Shown here: piece by piece, positions 1-11,485 of the stretch
How positions within the stretch are numbered: the stretch's first letter is position 1
How the letters are laid out: each line of letters opens with the position of its first letter
DNA from: Amyelois transitella
Lineage: Eukaryota > Arthropoda > Insecta > Lepidoptera > Pyralidae
Direction: 5' to 3'
NCBI RefSeq assembly: GCF_032362555.1
Contig: NC_083515.1
Coordinates: 5,739,001-5,803,000, forward strand
Length of the DNA stretch: 64,000 nt
Position numbers and translations under genes: made by a program
The notes under the pieces: model-generated
What the model was told of the DNA's origin: nothing
Database searches by the model: none
What the model saw: the letters and a program-made list of their open reading frames with translations, nothing else

Positions 1-2700
1 TGTATTAGAAAAAGTATAACATGCATGTTTACCTTTTTGACCATGCTATGATAACAGTAATAAATAAAGGTATGTGTATAATCTAGCCTAATTAAGCGAT
101 ATAAATTGATAAACAATAAATACGTCCAACGTGTAACAATGAGTTTAGCGAGTTTAATAAAATCATGAACAAAAATTATCAACTTTGATGTTTCATGATC
201 AATAAGGGTTTATAGTTTTGTAGGTATTATATATTGTAAGTTAAAATTGTTTGTATGTATGTAACAATGACTTTTGTCAGTCAAGAGTAATGATCGCTGA
301 AATTTGTTTGAAATGGAATGGCAATCATTTCATATTTTTTTTTACTTTTCTTTCCAAACATGCACTGTTTAAACACACAAATCTGCCACGAAAATTTGGC
401 TCTTGATTTAATTTATACGTGAAGTCGAAAATATAAATTTCGGTTATCGGTGCCAAGAAACCTGATTGTCGTTATTGTGCTAATTGTTACGCAGACTTAA
501 ATTCAGCCAGCAGCCGTACCTACTGAGAGAAAAGAGTTTTAGCTATTCAAGGAGACATTATTTTAAGTAAGTATATTTAAAAATTTATAAAGGTACTTTA
601 TCCACAGCTCTGTTTACTTAATACATTGACAGTACATGTCCATTATGTTTGTAAAGATTGTTTAGTATTCATATAATTATGCTAATTCGTCATAATCATG
701 AATAACCTATGGAAAATATTAAGTAGGATTTCTTTCTTTCATTTATCTTTTTTTAATTAATCGATGAAACTTAAATATTAGAAATTATAATATATAATGA
801 GATATTTGGCTTTAGATTAGGTAAAGAACATATTACTTTAGATACCACGTGCATGAGATTAGATATAAGTAAAGAAAGAAATTCACGTTTGTTGATTTAA
901 TAAGTATTGCCTATAATTTGATTAAATTGGGAATATCCTGGCGATAGCTTAGGTCAAGAGTATTAAAGGGAGTTATGAATGTGGATGAAAGGTACATTGT
1001 ATGCAGGGATACGCATAGCAAGTCGAAAGATTAAGGCTCTGGCGTTTTCAGGAAGAGAGTCGGGATATTATGCAATTTTTGTTTTAAAGTGTTATTTATA
1101 TAATATTGAAAACATAATTAACTGATTGAAACCGGTTAAATACTGAGGACCTCCGGTGAACTTAACTTTTCCATTAAAAGTACCACAAAATAGTCGTGTG
1201 TTTAAGTTATTATATGGAAGCAAGTTAATAATTATTGTTTAAAGAAAAAATGTTTTTTAAGGAATATACTTATAACAACAAGTAGTAAATTCTAATAAAA
1301 TCAAAACAAATAACAATTCAACGGCGCGCGTAAGCCCAAAGTTTGTGTCATGATTTTGAGATACAAACAATTGTTTCTTAACTACATTAAACTAAGGTAA
1401 ACTGCGCAGGAAATTGTATTTTTAATTTTAAGTTATTTTTGTACACTTCTGGGATCGAACCTAAATATAAAAAGAAGAATTTATAAAAAAATCGATACTT
1501 TCAGTACTTAATAATTTAAACCTGAAGATAATTGGAAGAGTGAATTATTATGTAAAATATAATATTTATGAAAAGACAAATGTAACTTTGTATAGCCTAC
1601 ATATTTTTACTAACGTAGAACTTATATTAAAGACATTTGAAATTTACGTTCTCACCATTTTGAACCACTGATGAAATTAACACTACGGTTCAGTATCGCC
1701 ATATAGTTTACTTTGGCACAAAAAATTAAATTTGTAGATTAAGATATAAAAGACATGCTGACCAACTATGAGTGAAACAAATACACACTTTACAGGCTTT
1801 ATATAAATGAGTTATCAACGTAGCCGTTGTCAACCATTCCGCCCTCGAAGTATATCTAAAATTTAAAGGTAGATTTTTATATCTATAAAGGTAGACTTCT
1901 ACTCATAACGTCAAACAACTGTGTCTGACGTCAGTCACACAGTAGTGTAATCTTCCGATAAAACCTAACGTGTTGGAAAGTTATTCTGATTTAATCGATC
2001 TACGATCAAGGATCAAGTCCATATGAATATTATAAAGATATTTTTTTGTACTTTTGTTTGTAACGAATAATATAAATTTGACACAGAAACAGACAAAACC
2101 TTACCACAGAGGCCATACTCCGCTAGATGGCCCAATGATGGAATTGGAGTAACAAGAGTAAAAGCTAGTAACATAGGTATATAAACCATGTTTTTATTTA
2201 AAGAAAGATACATTACATTAAGCCAAAAAATGCATCATGCATTAAAAGTGACATCTTATTTACTGCACTTAAAATTTCTCTGTCACCTAAAACGTTTGTC
2301 GCGGCGATCAGAAGTGTGCCTTAAAAGATAATCAAGATGATAAGCGGTGTGACGTAAGATTTCCCATTTTGGTTCGTGAGAAAATAAGGGTTAAATTCAA
2401 TGCTATGTATTGTCATTTCAAACATTAATTTATTATAATAATCTTCCTCTCTTCTCAATGCATTTTCACCGAAGACATTACCACAAAGTAAAACAAACGT
2501 TCTTAAACCTTTTCAGAGATGTATACGCCTGACAAAGTTCTAAAAACTATCTAAGGATTCTAAGGGTATTTATTTGTTTATAAGGAGCCCTAAAATACTT
2601 TTCGTCTTTATGAAAATGCAATATTCAAATATGCTGGTGTTTCGAATAGTTTTGATTTTCTCTTGTTTTATTTAATTTGTGCCACGTTATATGTGTGAAA
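1..2700. other. AT-rich stretch without recognisable gene
   Basis: I see no exon chain, no protein motif and no complete repeat copy here. The open frames are short and look like chance ORFs of AT-rich DNA. A distant exon or 5' untranslated exon of a gene lying outside the window cannot be excluded. Confidence 0.5.
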
Positions 2701-2709
2701 ATTAATAAA

Positions 2710-2905
2710 ATGAGTTCCTATAAATGTTATGCAGTGCCTCAATGCTCTGCACTGATACAACAATAAAAACTCTTACGAAACTGTTTTTTGCCGCTTTCTG
2801 CCGATGGATTTCAATATTCGCAAGAAGTGTTTTCAGCTTGCTCGGCGTAATTCTGATGATACATCACCAAAAACACGTCCTCATTTTTGTGAAGACCACT
2901 TTGAT
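2710..2905 (+). pseudogene. Decayed THAP zinc-finger domain exon
   Basis: THAP domains are C2CH DNA-binding fingers found in transcription factors and in P-element-type transposases. The ATG at 2710 starts a frame reading MSSYKCYAVPQCS, which supplies the first C-x4-C pair. The following part, TIKTLTKLFF, lies in a second frame. The block RKKCFQLARR...FCEDHFD, with the closing C-x2-H, lies in a third frame. At least two frameshifts therefore break the domain, and the first frame stops at 2764. The sequence after CEDHFD is GTAAGT, a good splice donor, so this was probably the first exon of a longer gene or transposase. No later exon is recognised downstream. Confidence 0.6.
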
Positions 2906-2909
2906 GTAA

Positions 2910-3750
2910 GTATTTACGATGATAAGTTCTTATTATTTGACGCCAACCATTATTGCGTCCACTTTTGGTAGGTCCCGACTATCAGGTATCAGCTTTCTCG
3001 AAATTGGTTTCCATTATTAAATACCAATGTTATCTGAGCAATCCTGAGCGATAAAACTCTTATAAAATCTTGAAAAATAATAGCGAACACCAAGGAACGG
3101 AAAGATCCACAGTCTGTTTATGCGTAATCTACGTCATAATAGAAATAGCCAATCACGGTCGTTTTTAGTCACGTGACAGCTGCATAAAGAAATTTTTGGA
3201 GACGGATTTTGTTACAATAATGCAATATTTTTATCTCGCGTTATTAGATACAAATCGCTCCAAAAAATAATATTAAGATCGATGACATAAAAGAAATGTA
3301 TATTTTCATTACACTCAATTAGCATTTTACATACTTTACAGTCTAGGTATGTAAAATTCTCAGTGAAGTTTGAGTGAGTAACGTACATGACGCAAATGTT
3401 TAAAGAAAAGATTTTTTTAACATTATTAAAGTGTGTTATCGTTATTGGTTTTTGGTAATTTATAAATAAGCTGCAAGGTAGAAACAAATATTATTTTTTC
3501 AGACGTATGACTAAAGATAATGTCTTTCTTTCGTGACGAAAGATAACGTCAATTTTTCAAGACTTAACAAAAAGAAAAAATTGCTAGGTAGCAAACAACA
3601 TAAAGTTTCGAATGAGTTTACATAGTAGTAAACCACATTCTTTACATAATTTGACAACACCCACGGACCCATAAAAATTTTATAATGATAATTCTGTGGA
3701 AGCAAAACCAGATTTAAACTAAACCCTAGGACAACAGGAAAAACAAAAGA
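2910..3750. other. No recognisable feature
   Basis: AT-rich sequence between the THAP remnant and a LINE fragment. Nothing supportable is seen on either strand. Confidence 0.4.
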
Positions 3751-3754
3751 AATA

Positions 3755-3838
3755 AAAGTTGTACATCAAAATGTACAAGGCCTTCCTGGCAAAGAACTTA
3801 TTATTGATTTATTTACTAAAAATATAAAGTGCTTATAA
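3755..3838 (+). mobile_element. Non-LTR retrotransposon endonuclease fragment
   Basis: A short frame reads VVHQNVQGLPGKELIIDLF and then stops. The pattern 'HQN-x-QGL-x-x-K' resembles the N-terminal start of the apurinic-type endonuclease of non-LTR retrotransposons. Only about 28 codons remain, and the rest of the element is absent. Confidence 0.45.
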
Positions 3839-4037
3839 TATGTTCGACTGAGCGTTGGATCCTGAAGGATGAGCTGATGCCCAATCTTAATTATTTTAAT
3901 GCAAATAGCTGCTGTAAGTTAATGTCAATCTGTAGAATAAGAAATGATCATTGCTGTAAGGAGCGCCATGACAAAGGCAGTCTTGGATAATGCGTTGTTA
4001 GAACCAACGCGTTTCACTGTCATATCTGTGAAATGTG

Positions 4038-4093
4038 TTTGATTAATTAATATAAATAAAAATAATGTTTATGATTTATATTAATTAATCAAA
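4038..4093. repeat. 20-bp perfect inverted repeat
   Basis: TTTGATTAATTAATATAAAT at 4038-4057 is repeated as its exact reverse complement at 4074-4093, with a 16-nt spacer. It lies next to a SINE-like copy and could be a hairpin or the remains of a small MITE. Confidence 0.7.
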
Positions 4094-4109
4094 TACATTT
4101 ATTAATTAA

Positions 4110-4368
4110 TACATACATACATATGGTCACGTCTATATCCATTGCGGGGTAGACAGAGCCAACAGTCTTGAAAAGACTGAATGGCCACGTTCAGCTATTT
4201 GGCTTAATGATAGAATTGAGATTCAAATAGTGACAGGTTGCTAGCCCATCGCCTAAAAAAGAATCCCAAGTTTGGAAGCCTATCCCTTAGTCGCCTTTTA
4301 CGACATCCATGGGAAAGAGATGGAGTAGTCCTATTCTTTTTTGTATTGGTGCCGGAAACTACGCAGCA
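4110..4368 (+). repeat. Family A SINE-like repeat, full copy
   Basis: About 260 bp starting with CATA/ACATAC microsatellite units, then the conserved core (GGTCACGTCTATATCC, GGGTAGACAGAGCC, CTTAGTCGCCTTTTACGACA) and an end near TTTTGTATTGGTGCCGG. Close copies lie at 13690-13950 and 38003-38269, with many partial copies on both strands. I see no coding capacity. The family is abundant in Lepidoptera, but I cannot place it in a named SINE or LINE clade. Confidence 0.85.
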
Positions 4369-4552
4369 CATTTATTATTTTAAATAATAATTATTAGTGA
4401 ATAAAAACCGAATATTATTATACCGAATTTATTATTTAGTAAACTAGCTTTCCCCCGCGACTCCGTCCGCGCGGATGTCGGTCTTCGCGTAGATGGTTTA
4501 TTTCTCCATTTTATTTTCAGTCCGGTCAATTTAGACCAAAAAATAGGAAAGA

Positions 4553-4865
4553 AGCTACATTAATTCCCATCAAGCTGAAAATGAGTATAATTGTTTAAAA
4601 CACAATCAAAAGCATTATTTCAAAATTCCCCATGATTCCGGTTTAAGGAAAAAAATTATCCAAGGTCAAAGGTAAGAAAATGGGATTTTCACGATTTTCT
4701 TCAAAACGTTTTATAGGAAAATTACCTCAGACATAGATTGTAGATCATAAAGATATCTATAAAAAGGAATCAATATTTTTTTTTCAATAAAGCTACCGTT
4801 TCTGAGATGAAAATGAAGATGATGATGATTACGATGCAAAAAGTTGCAAGCGTCATAATATGCAT
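4553..4865 (+). repeat. Left arm of ~310-bp inverted repeat
   Basis: It runs from AGCTACATTAATTCCCATC to GCGTCATAATATGCAT and matches the reverse complement of 5992-6294 almost base for base. Small indels include a (GATGAT)-rich insertion near 4810-4830 found only in this arm. Confidence 0.8.
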
Positions 4866-5034
4866 AAGCACGTCTCGTATATACTCTATGTAGCAGTAAT
4901 ATAAGTAAAAATATTGTTCTGTCAGTAATTTTAACTTGAATTCAAAATATAAAATATACATAAGTATAATGAAACCCAGTCCCTTCATTTATACTGTAGT
5001 GAAACCTTGAGACAACATCTGTCTCTCTGTTTAA

Positions 5035-5690
5035 TTGTGTACGTGGCTAGGGTCGTATAGCTGCTTTATCTCAGAATGCTCAACACATGAAATACCGTTA
5101 GTCTTTAATAATAGTTGTCCTTGCGGGGATACCGTTGTCGGCTATGGACACCACGGCCTCTCATGCCCTAGGAGTGCCGGCCGTTTAGAGCGCCATGCCG
5201 CCCTAAATGATATAATCCTCCGTGCTCTTGCCACCATCCATGTTCCAGCCGTTCTAGAACCAAACGGTCTGGCTCAGGATGATGCCAAGAGACCGGATGG
5301 TATGACTTTAGTACCCTGGAGATTGGGGCGGCCTTTGGTGTGGGATGCTACTTGTGTCGACACACTTGCGCCGTCTCATCTTCAGGTTACTAAATCTAAG
5401 GCCGTTCTGCTTCAAATGAGGCAAAAAACCTCAAAAGGCGCAAATATGTAGTTATCGGTAATATCTATACTTTTGAACCTTTTGGGGTAGAAACTCTGGG
5501 ACCGGGGGGCCTATCTGCCCATCAGCTTTTCCAACAATTGTCGAAAAAGCTAATTGAGGTATCTCTTGACCGGAGGGCTGGAAATAATCTGGCTCAGAGA
5601 ATCAGCATTGCCATTCGAATTGGCAATGATGCCAGCCTTCTGGGCACATTCCCACATGTTGATGCTCTGCAAGGACTGTACAATTTATAA
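5035..5690 (+). pseudogene. RLE-type non-LTR retrotransposon C-terminus, frameshifted
   Basis: The frame from 5035 to 5451 contains a cysteine/histidine cluster, CPCGD...GHHGLSC, followed by RHAALNDII and then KRPDG...[11 protein letters not shown]. This resembles the zinc knuckle and PD..D restriction-like endonuclease block at the C-terminus of RLE-type non-LTR retrotransposons and their relatives. Near 5430-5445 the frame shifts. A second frame continues with [18 protein letters not shown], then LAQRISIAIRIGNDASLLGT, and ends at TAA 5688-5690, which is the expected end of this protein type. The reverse transcriptase is missing, so this is a 5'-truncated dead copy. The clade assignment is inferred from motif order only. 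Confidence 0.6.
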
Positions 5691-5991
5691 ATTAAATTTT
5701 AGTTTGTAGTCATCTTTTTTCTTTCTTTTTATAAGTAGTTTTAGTTTTAATTTGATTATTGCATTGAATTTGATAATTGTAATCTCTATTATTGTCCTAA
5801 GATGATTTTCTTCACTTAGGGTTATTCTATTTTTTTTTAAATAATAAATGCGAAAGTTAGTCTTGAGTGCCACTGCGTAGTGAAAACACGTGTTTATTCT
5901 AACCTATTTCAGACTTTTTCAAGTTTAATAATAAAAATGTAAAAAAAAAACGCGCTAATTGTACACTACCTCAGAGGTGGCAAGGAAACGG

Positions 5992-6294
5992 ATGCATATT
6001 ATGACGCTTGCAACTTTTTGCATCGTTATATCACAGAAACGGTAGCTTTGTTGAAAAAAAATATTGATACCTTTTTTATAGATAACTTTATGATCTACAA
6101 TTTATGTCTGATATAATTTTCCGATTTGAAAAACTTACCGTTTTAAAGAAAATTGCGATACACCCATTTTTTACCTTTGACCGTGAGTAAATTTTTTTCC
6201 TTAAACCGGAATCATGGGGAATTTTGAAATAATGCTTTTGATTGTGTTTTAAATAATTATACTCATTTTCAGCTTGATGGGAATTAATGTAGCT
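5992..6294 (-). repeat. Right arm of ~310-bp inverted repeat
   Basis: Reverse complement of the arm at 4553-4865. A 74-codon open frame on the minus strand across this arm is a by-product of the repeat and shows no protein motif. Confidence 0.8.
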
Positions 6295-6660
6295 ATGTAG
6301 TATTTTTTTCATAGTAATTAGTAGCGGCCCGCTTGTGCAGCAAACGGTTCAAGCCAAAGCCGACTTTAGGCGCTACAGGTTACGGCGCTAAATCCACTGC
6401 GGGTAACGCAACGTGTGTTCGCGGTTCTACAGAACAACGTCTATGGATAAACTGAAAAATTAAGATTTTTTTTTCTTCGTATTTTTTCGGGATAAAAAGT
6501 ATCCTATTTTACGCCCAGGATAATAAGGTATAATTATACCAAGTTTCATCAAAATCGAACCGTTAGTTTTCACGTGATGCCTGAACATACAGACAGACAG
6601 ACAAAAATTTTTTTAATCACATTTTTGTATTTGGTATCGATCCAGTAACACCCCCTGCTA

Positions 6661-8020
6661 TTTATTTTTTCAATATTTTCAATGTACAGAATTGACCTTT
6701 CTACAGATTTATTATATGTATAGATTACACTCTCAGATCAGAGCATTAATTAAATAGTTACTTTTTTACTTTCACCAATAAAGTCGTTACATGTGAAGAA
6801 TAGGTATATTAATAAATTTAGAAGTTCTTAAGAAGATAAGATTTGTACAGTGACTTACACACACTGGCAGCGAATCTTAATCATTATTCGGTCGTTATAA
6901 TAAGTTTTTAAGCAGTTTAGTAAGTAAGATTTTTAAGCAGTTCTGCGTATTTAAAAACATTTAAACAAATTAAAATTCAATGAATGGGCTTCTGTTGGCA
7001 TCTCTGCAAAAGCAAGCAGACTTTGTCCAATTTATATGTCAAACAAAAAACCGATAAGTGCGTGTCGGGCCACGCGCAATGTAGGGTTCCGTAGAAGCGA
7101 ATGCCAACTTTGAGTTCACACTCACAAATATTAACAAACGAGCCCAAATAGGATGATAGCAACAACAGAAAGAGTAATGCCAATTTCCAAGATACATTTT
7201 ATAAGGTGAACGTGTGTTATATATACTCGTATAAATATAGCTCGTTTAACAGTATAGGATAAATGATAAACATGTATAGTCCGAGTCATTAAACACAATT
7301 TTTTTTTTACATAATTTGAACAGTTTGTATCTTGAAATTAAATTTGACATTATACTTAAGTTATATTGACGTCAATAAGCGATACCTTCCTTGTCTTTTT
7401 ATTTTGTAAATACATCTATTTCTATGCACTTATATTATACTTAGTAGAACTAATCAAGTCAATTGACATTCTTCATTTTACATCATTGAATTTTTTTCTC
7501 TGGTTAGATACCTTATGTCAAAGTTTCTTTTTTATCGACGTCGTACATAAAATCACACCTCTTTGCCAATGGGATAGGCAGAGACTACATATTCCCATTT
7601 GCCATGGTCTCTGCAAACTTCATGGTTTAAAATTTATTAGATATGAATTAATTACGTTGACTTGTTGATACAGCTTATCGCTCATGTTTCATGGAAACAA
7701 ACTGCTACTGCTTCTTTGAAGTACAGGTGTACAGATAATCAATCACTTTCAGTTTAATAATGAATCTAGGTCATGAAAATTCCTACACTATTTTGAAAAA
7801 TTTACGGCTTTGTTTAAAAGTGGCAAATCATTTAGAGAATGTCTAACTTTTTACCGAGTTTTGTTCCGACTTCATGACACTATTACGCAACCCTAAAAAT
7901 ATGTATATTTAGTACATATACTATCTATTAGATGACCAAAGTTTGGCAAAAAAGTAAACATTTTTGCACATTGTTGAAAGATTTTCATAAAAAGGGAAAA
8001 ATTTGATATAATATAGAACA
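6661..8020. other. No gene seen; one degraded repeat copy
   Basis: The only recognisable element is a minus-strand copy of the 'TAGTCTCTGCCTACCCCT' family at about 7545-7625. The rest is AT-rich sequence without motifs. Confidence 0.4.
7545..7625 (-). repeat. Family D dispersed repeat fragment
   Basis: The reverse strand reads ...GCAGAGACCATGGCAAATGG...GTAGTCTCTGCCTATCCC. Related copies are at 8340-8470, 36130-36180 and 47590-47703. It is non-coding. Confidence 0.6.
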
Positions 8021-8025
8021 TATAT

Positions 8026-8150
8026 GTATATAATCACGTCTATATTCCTTGCGGGTAGACAATGTTGAAAAGACTGATCGGCCACGTTTAGCCGGTTGGT
8101 TGGTTTGCTAGCCCAAAAGAAGAATCCCAAATTTATAAGCCTATCCATAA
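8026..8150 (+). repeat. Family A repeat, partial
   Basis: Contains TATAATCACGTCTATATTCC, TTGCGGGTAGACA and CGGCCACGTTTAGC with internal deletions. It is clearly an older copy than those at 4.1, 13.7 and 38.0 kb. Confidence 0.7.
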
Positions 8151-8339
8151 ATAAGATACTTATACCTTATGTTTAAAAATATGGGTTAATAATGTTCAGA
8201 GTAAGTAAGAAATCAAATGGTCATCGCAAATATTCAAAGGATTTGTAAATGAATTTATTATGATCTTAAATATACGTGATATGGTATGACGAAAACGAAT
8301 GTATATTGTCAAATCGGTGAAATCGGGGGCTTTCTGGTT

Positions 8340-8470
8340 AAGGTTCAAAGCGTGCGAGCTTTTATGAATTTTGATAAATGTGGATGAAGCCAAAGAAGTG
8401 TACGGAGATCGTGCAAACCGCAAATATGAAATTGCTCCCTACCCCTCTGGGCAATAGACGTGATAAAAGA
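8340..8470 (+). repeat. Family D dispersed repeat fragment
   Basis: Reads GGATGAAGCCAAAGAAGTG...GAGATCGTGCAAACC...CCCTACCCCTCTGGG and resembles the copy at 47590-47703. Confidence 0.6.
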
Positions 8471-8902
8471 GAAGATATACAAGCTCATATCATACGTGAC
8501 GAAATAGAAATTAGTATTTGGACGTCACATAGGCATTCAATATGATGGCGAACGATGAAGATATAATGATAAATATTATCAATTATTGTGACACTAATTC
8601 AGTGTTAAGGTACGGTAAATTGGTTACCAAGGAAAACATGTGTTAATGTTTATGTTATAATACACGGTATTCCAATAGATTATGAGTCTGAATCATGAAA
8701 TCATTAAAGTATTCCAATAATTACCTTTACCAGAGGGGCCTTATTTGGTTACATACATTTTAATGACATAAGTTTAGGACCGCCTAATATTAATTAGCCA
8801 ACTCTTTTTGGTCAACTCTATCTAAACCAAATTTCATTAAATTGGACAGAGTTATTTTGGAAAGTAGGGAATTTGAATGAAAGTAGGCGATTTTATGTTG
8901 TA

Positions 8903-9108
8903 CTAGAGGCCGCCCGCGACTTCGTCCGCATGGAAACCCTATCAATCCCGCGGGAACTCTGGGATAAAAAAGTAGCCTATGTGTTATTCTGGATCTTCAG
9001 CTACCTACATACCAAATTTCATGGTAATCGGTTCAGTAGTTTTTGCGTGAAAGAGTAACAAACATCCATACATCCATACAAACTTTCGCCTTTATAATAG
9101 TAGTAGGA
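8903..9108 (+). mobile_element. LINE-tail/SINE copy (family C)
   Basis: About 206 bp from ACTAGAGGCCGCCCGCGACTT to AACTTTCGCCTTTATAATAG. It is almost identical to 61865-62061, 53 kb away. The body includes AAATTTCATGGTAATCGG, a phrase common in 3' ends of insect RTE-like retrotransposons. The high identity implies recent activity. Confidence 0.8.
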
Positions 9109-9650
9109 TTTAATTTGGCAATAGTATGGATGATCATTCTCCTGGCGTTAGTCCCAGTTGCGTTCTCAACTCATTGAAGCGCCATGATCGGGTAAGTCAG
9201 TCAATAATAATGAGACACAACGGAAAAGAAAAATAATATCACGTCTTTTTCTCTTTCGGGGTAGACAGAGCCATCCAAAGGAGTACTTACAATCATGATT
9301 TTAAATTATTTTAATCACTAATCTGACCCTTGAATGAATCACACAATAAGTATACCTTACACTAAAGTCCTTAGTTAAAAAATAAACAGTTGTCTAAATT
9401 GCAATGCTAATCCGACGTCCACTCAGCTTGTGTTCCACCGACCAGTTTCAAAGCTATTAATAATAATTCAACATCTATATCCAAGAATATACGCAAAACC
9501 ATGCATATTTCTAAAACAAAATATTAAATGTTATCATATAATCTTATACGAGTAATCATGTTTTTGCAGGAAACATGTCCAAAAAAAAATTACACCGCGG
9601 ATATGCACCAATGATTATTTTCGAAGTTATGTACATTAGTTTGAATACCA

Positions 9651-9893
9651 AGCGATGCTCTTCCGGTAAGAAATAACATGGTGAGGAAACCTGCACATTC
9701 AGGCACCTGGATGTGGAACCATATTATCCAATACGGATTAGGTACCCCTGCAAGGGTTACGGAGGTCAGACGGGAGTCGCTTCGTGTAAAAACTTGACTC
9801 GCCCAACCCAGGATACATGGTCAAGAGCTTACCCTGGGCTCCTCTCCAGTGTGGTGAGGATGCAACCGGGACTTAAGCCAGGAGGAAGAATGT
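9651..9893 (+). repeat. Family B SINE-like repeat
   Basis: About 240 bp: AGCGATGCTCTTCCGG, GAGGAAACCTGCACATTCAG, GGTCAGACGGGAGTCGCTTC, then GAGGATGCAACCGGGA and GGAGGAAGAA. Other copies are at 19884-20052, 20425-20790, 29090-29325 and 30205-30405. The copy at 20.4 kb carries a tRNA-like head, which suggests a tRNA-derived SINE. Confidence 0.8.
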
Positions 9894-10051
9894 TCCTAGC
9901 AGAGGGGTACTATTGAAAAAAGTTTTTAATTCCATCGCAAACAGACAAACCGATAAAAATCTAAAAACTACTGTTTTGGTCTCAGTTGCGTACTCATAAT
10001 ATGGATAAAAATTTATAGATATATAGATTACTTTGTTTTGCCGACAAAACG

Positions 10052-10178
10052 ATACATACATATAATCACGACTATATTCCTTGCGGGGTAGACAGAGCCA
10101 GCAGTCTTAAAAGACTGATAGACCACGATCAGCTGTTAGCGTGACAGGTTGCTAGCCCATCGCCTAAAAGAAGAATCA
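10052..10178 (+). repeat. Family A repeat, 5' half
   Basis: ACATACATATAATCACGAC, GCGGGGTAGACAGAGCCAGC and GACAGGTTGCTAGCCCATCG are present. The copy stops before the CTTAGTCGCC part. Confidence 0.75.
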
Positions 10179-10989
10179 CAAAACGATGATTATGCCAAAC
10201 CTCATAAAGATGTAATAGGTACAGTTTTATATAATTTGCCATTAAAATTTATGCGAAGGACCCTCCAATAGAAAGGTGATATATTGGATAATCAGTTAAG
10301 TGTGTGAACCAAAGCCTTGTTTGCTATGTATGTCCCTACCAATGACTTTCAAAATTAACATGTTATACACACAGAAAGTAACGGTAAGCTATTAATATAC
10401 CGGCTAGATATGTAGTCTATATATATATCTAGACGGAAACCATTTGTTACAAGACAGTACAGTGTCACCCATTTGCAAGGTTCTTCAGAAACAATAGCAA
10501 TGCAAATGCAATATATGATTTCTACATGTAGTAATAAGTCATAAGAACTTATTATGAAGAGTATTTTATATACTTAATACAAATTTTTGAAATCCAACTA
10601 ACGATATCACATTACTCATGGTGGAATCAAAATTTATGATGGTTTTAATCAGTTTTATTAACTAAATTTGTTCAATTTTGGTTACTGTCACAAATTCACA
10701 ATTAAATTACCTAATATTAGGTAGGTGCTTTACTTACGCATTATATACATATAATATTTACTTTTTAGTAGTCGTTCGGTAAGGCCGGACCGAGGATTCG
10801 GTCTTGGTAATTTAAGTATAAGAAAGTGAAATAATGTTTGTGATTTAAAAAAAATCTTAAGATGGAGGTCTACGTGTACGAGTAGGCATATAATCTTACA
10901 AAAAGTGTACAACCATGCTTACTAATACCTATTAAAAGTATGAAGATAACTGTTACCTGATAAACGTGATTCACGTCACAAAGTATATT

Positions 10990-11107
10990 CTTCCTCAGGG
11001 TTAATTCTATCTCTGTACCAAATTTTATCAAAATCGGTTCTGTGGCTTAGGCGCGAACGCGTATCAAACAGACAGAATTCCTTTCTCATTTATAATATGA
11101 CTAAGAT
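10990..11107 (+). mobile_element. LINE 3'-tail fragment
   Basis: Contains CCAAATTTTATCAAAATCGG followed by GCGCGAACGCGTATCAAACA and a TTTATAATATGACTA end, a typical 3' end of insect non-LTR elements. No coding part remains. Confidence 0.55.
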
Positions 11108-11359
11108 TACAAGGCCTAGATTTCACATGCGGTATTTGTGTGAATTCTAGGCCTTTATTTGTATGTAACCTAGGCCTGTTATTTGTATTTCATGTAGGTA
11201 TCGTATTATCCGTTCGCGTAGAATTAAAAATCCTGTTATTGCGAAAATTAAAAAAATCCTCTTGCAGTCCAGGGTTGTACATATCCTGGACCGCATTTGT
11301 AACCTACATGTCGAATCTTTTCACCTCAGTTATTGGGCTGTACGTTGAAACAGACATAA

Positions 11360-11485
11360 ATATAATCGTCGTTATCCCTTACGGGGTAGACGGAGCTAAT
11401 AATGTTCAGCTGTGTGGCTCAATGATGGAATTAAGATTAAAATAGTGACAGGATGTTATTTCATCGCCTAAAAGAAGAATGCCAA
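11360..11485 (+). repeat. Family A repeat, partial
   Basis: TATAATCGTCGTTATCCC, TTACGGGGTAGACGGAGC and GTGACAGGATG are recognisable and diverged. Confidence 0.65.

Larger units (their letters stand above)
4441..6660. mobile_element. Composite or nested transposon remnant
   Basis: The segment begins with a LINE-tail motif (CCGCGACTCCGTCCGCGCGG) and ends with a comparable 3' tail (CAAGTTTCATCAAAATCGAACCG, then ACAGACAGACAG). Inside are two approximately 310-bp arms in opposite orientation (4553-4865 and 5992-6294) framing a retrotransposon coding fragment (5035-5690). The simplest reading is two copies of one non-coding repeat in opposite orientation on either side of a third element. An element with its own long inverted ends is the alternative. 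Confidence 0.55.

Noticed and set aside
6088-6312. 74-codon minus-strand frame
   Set aside because: It is part of the inverted-repeat arm. The matching arm at 4.6 kb does not keep the frame.
8541-8612. Short frame MMANDEDIMINIINYCDTNS followed by a GTACGG donor as a first exon
   Set aside because: No downstream exon or family resemblance found. Too short to support.
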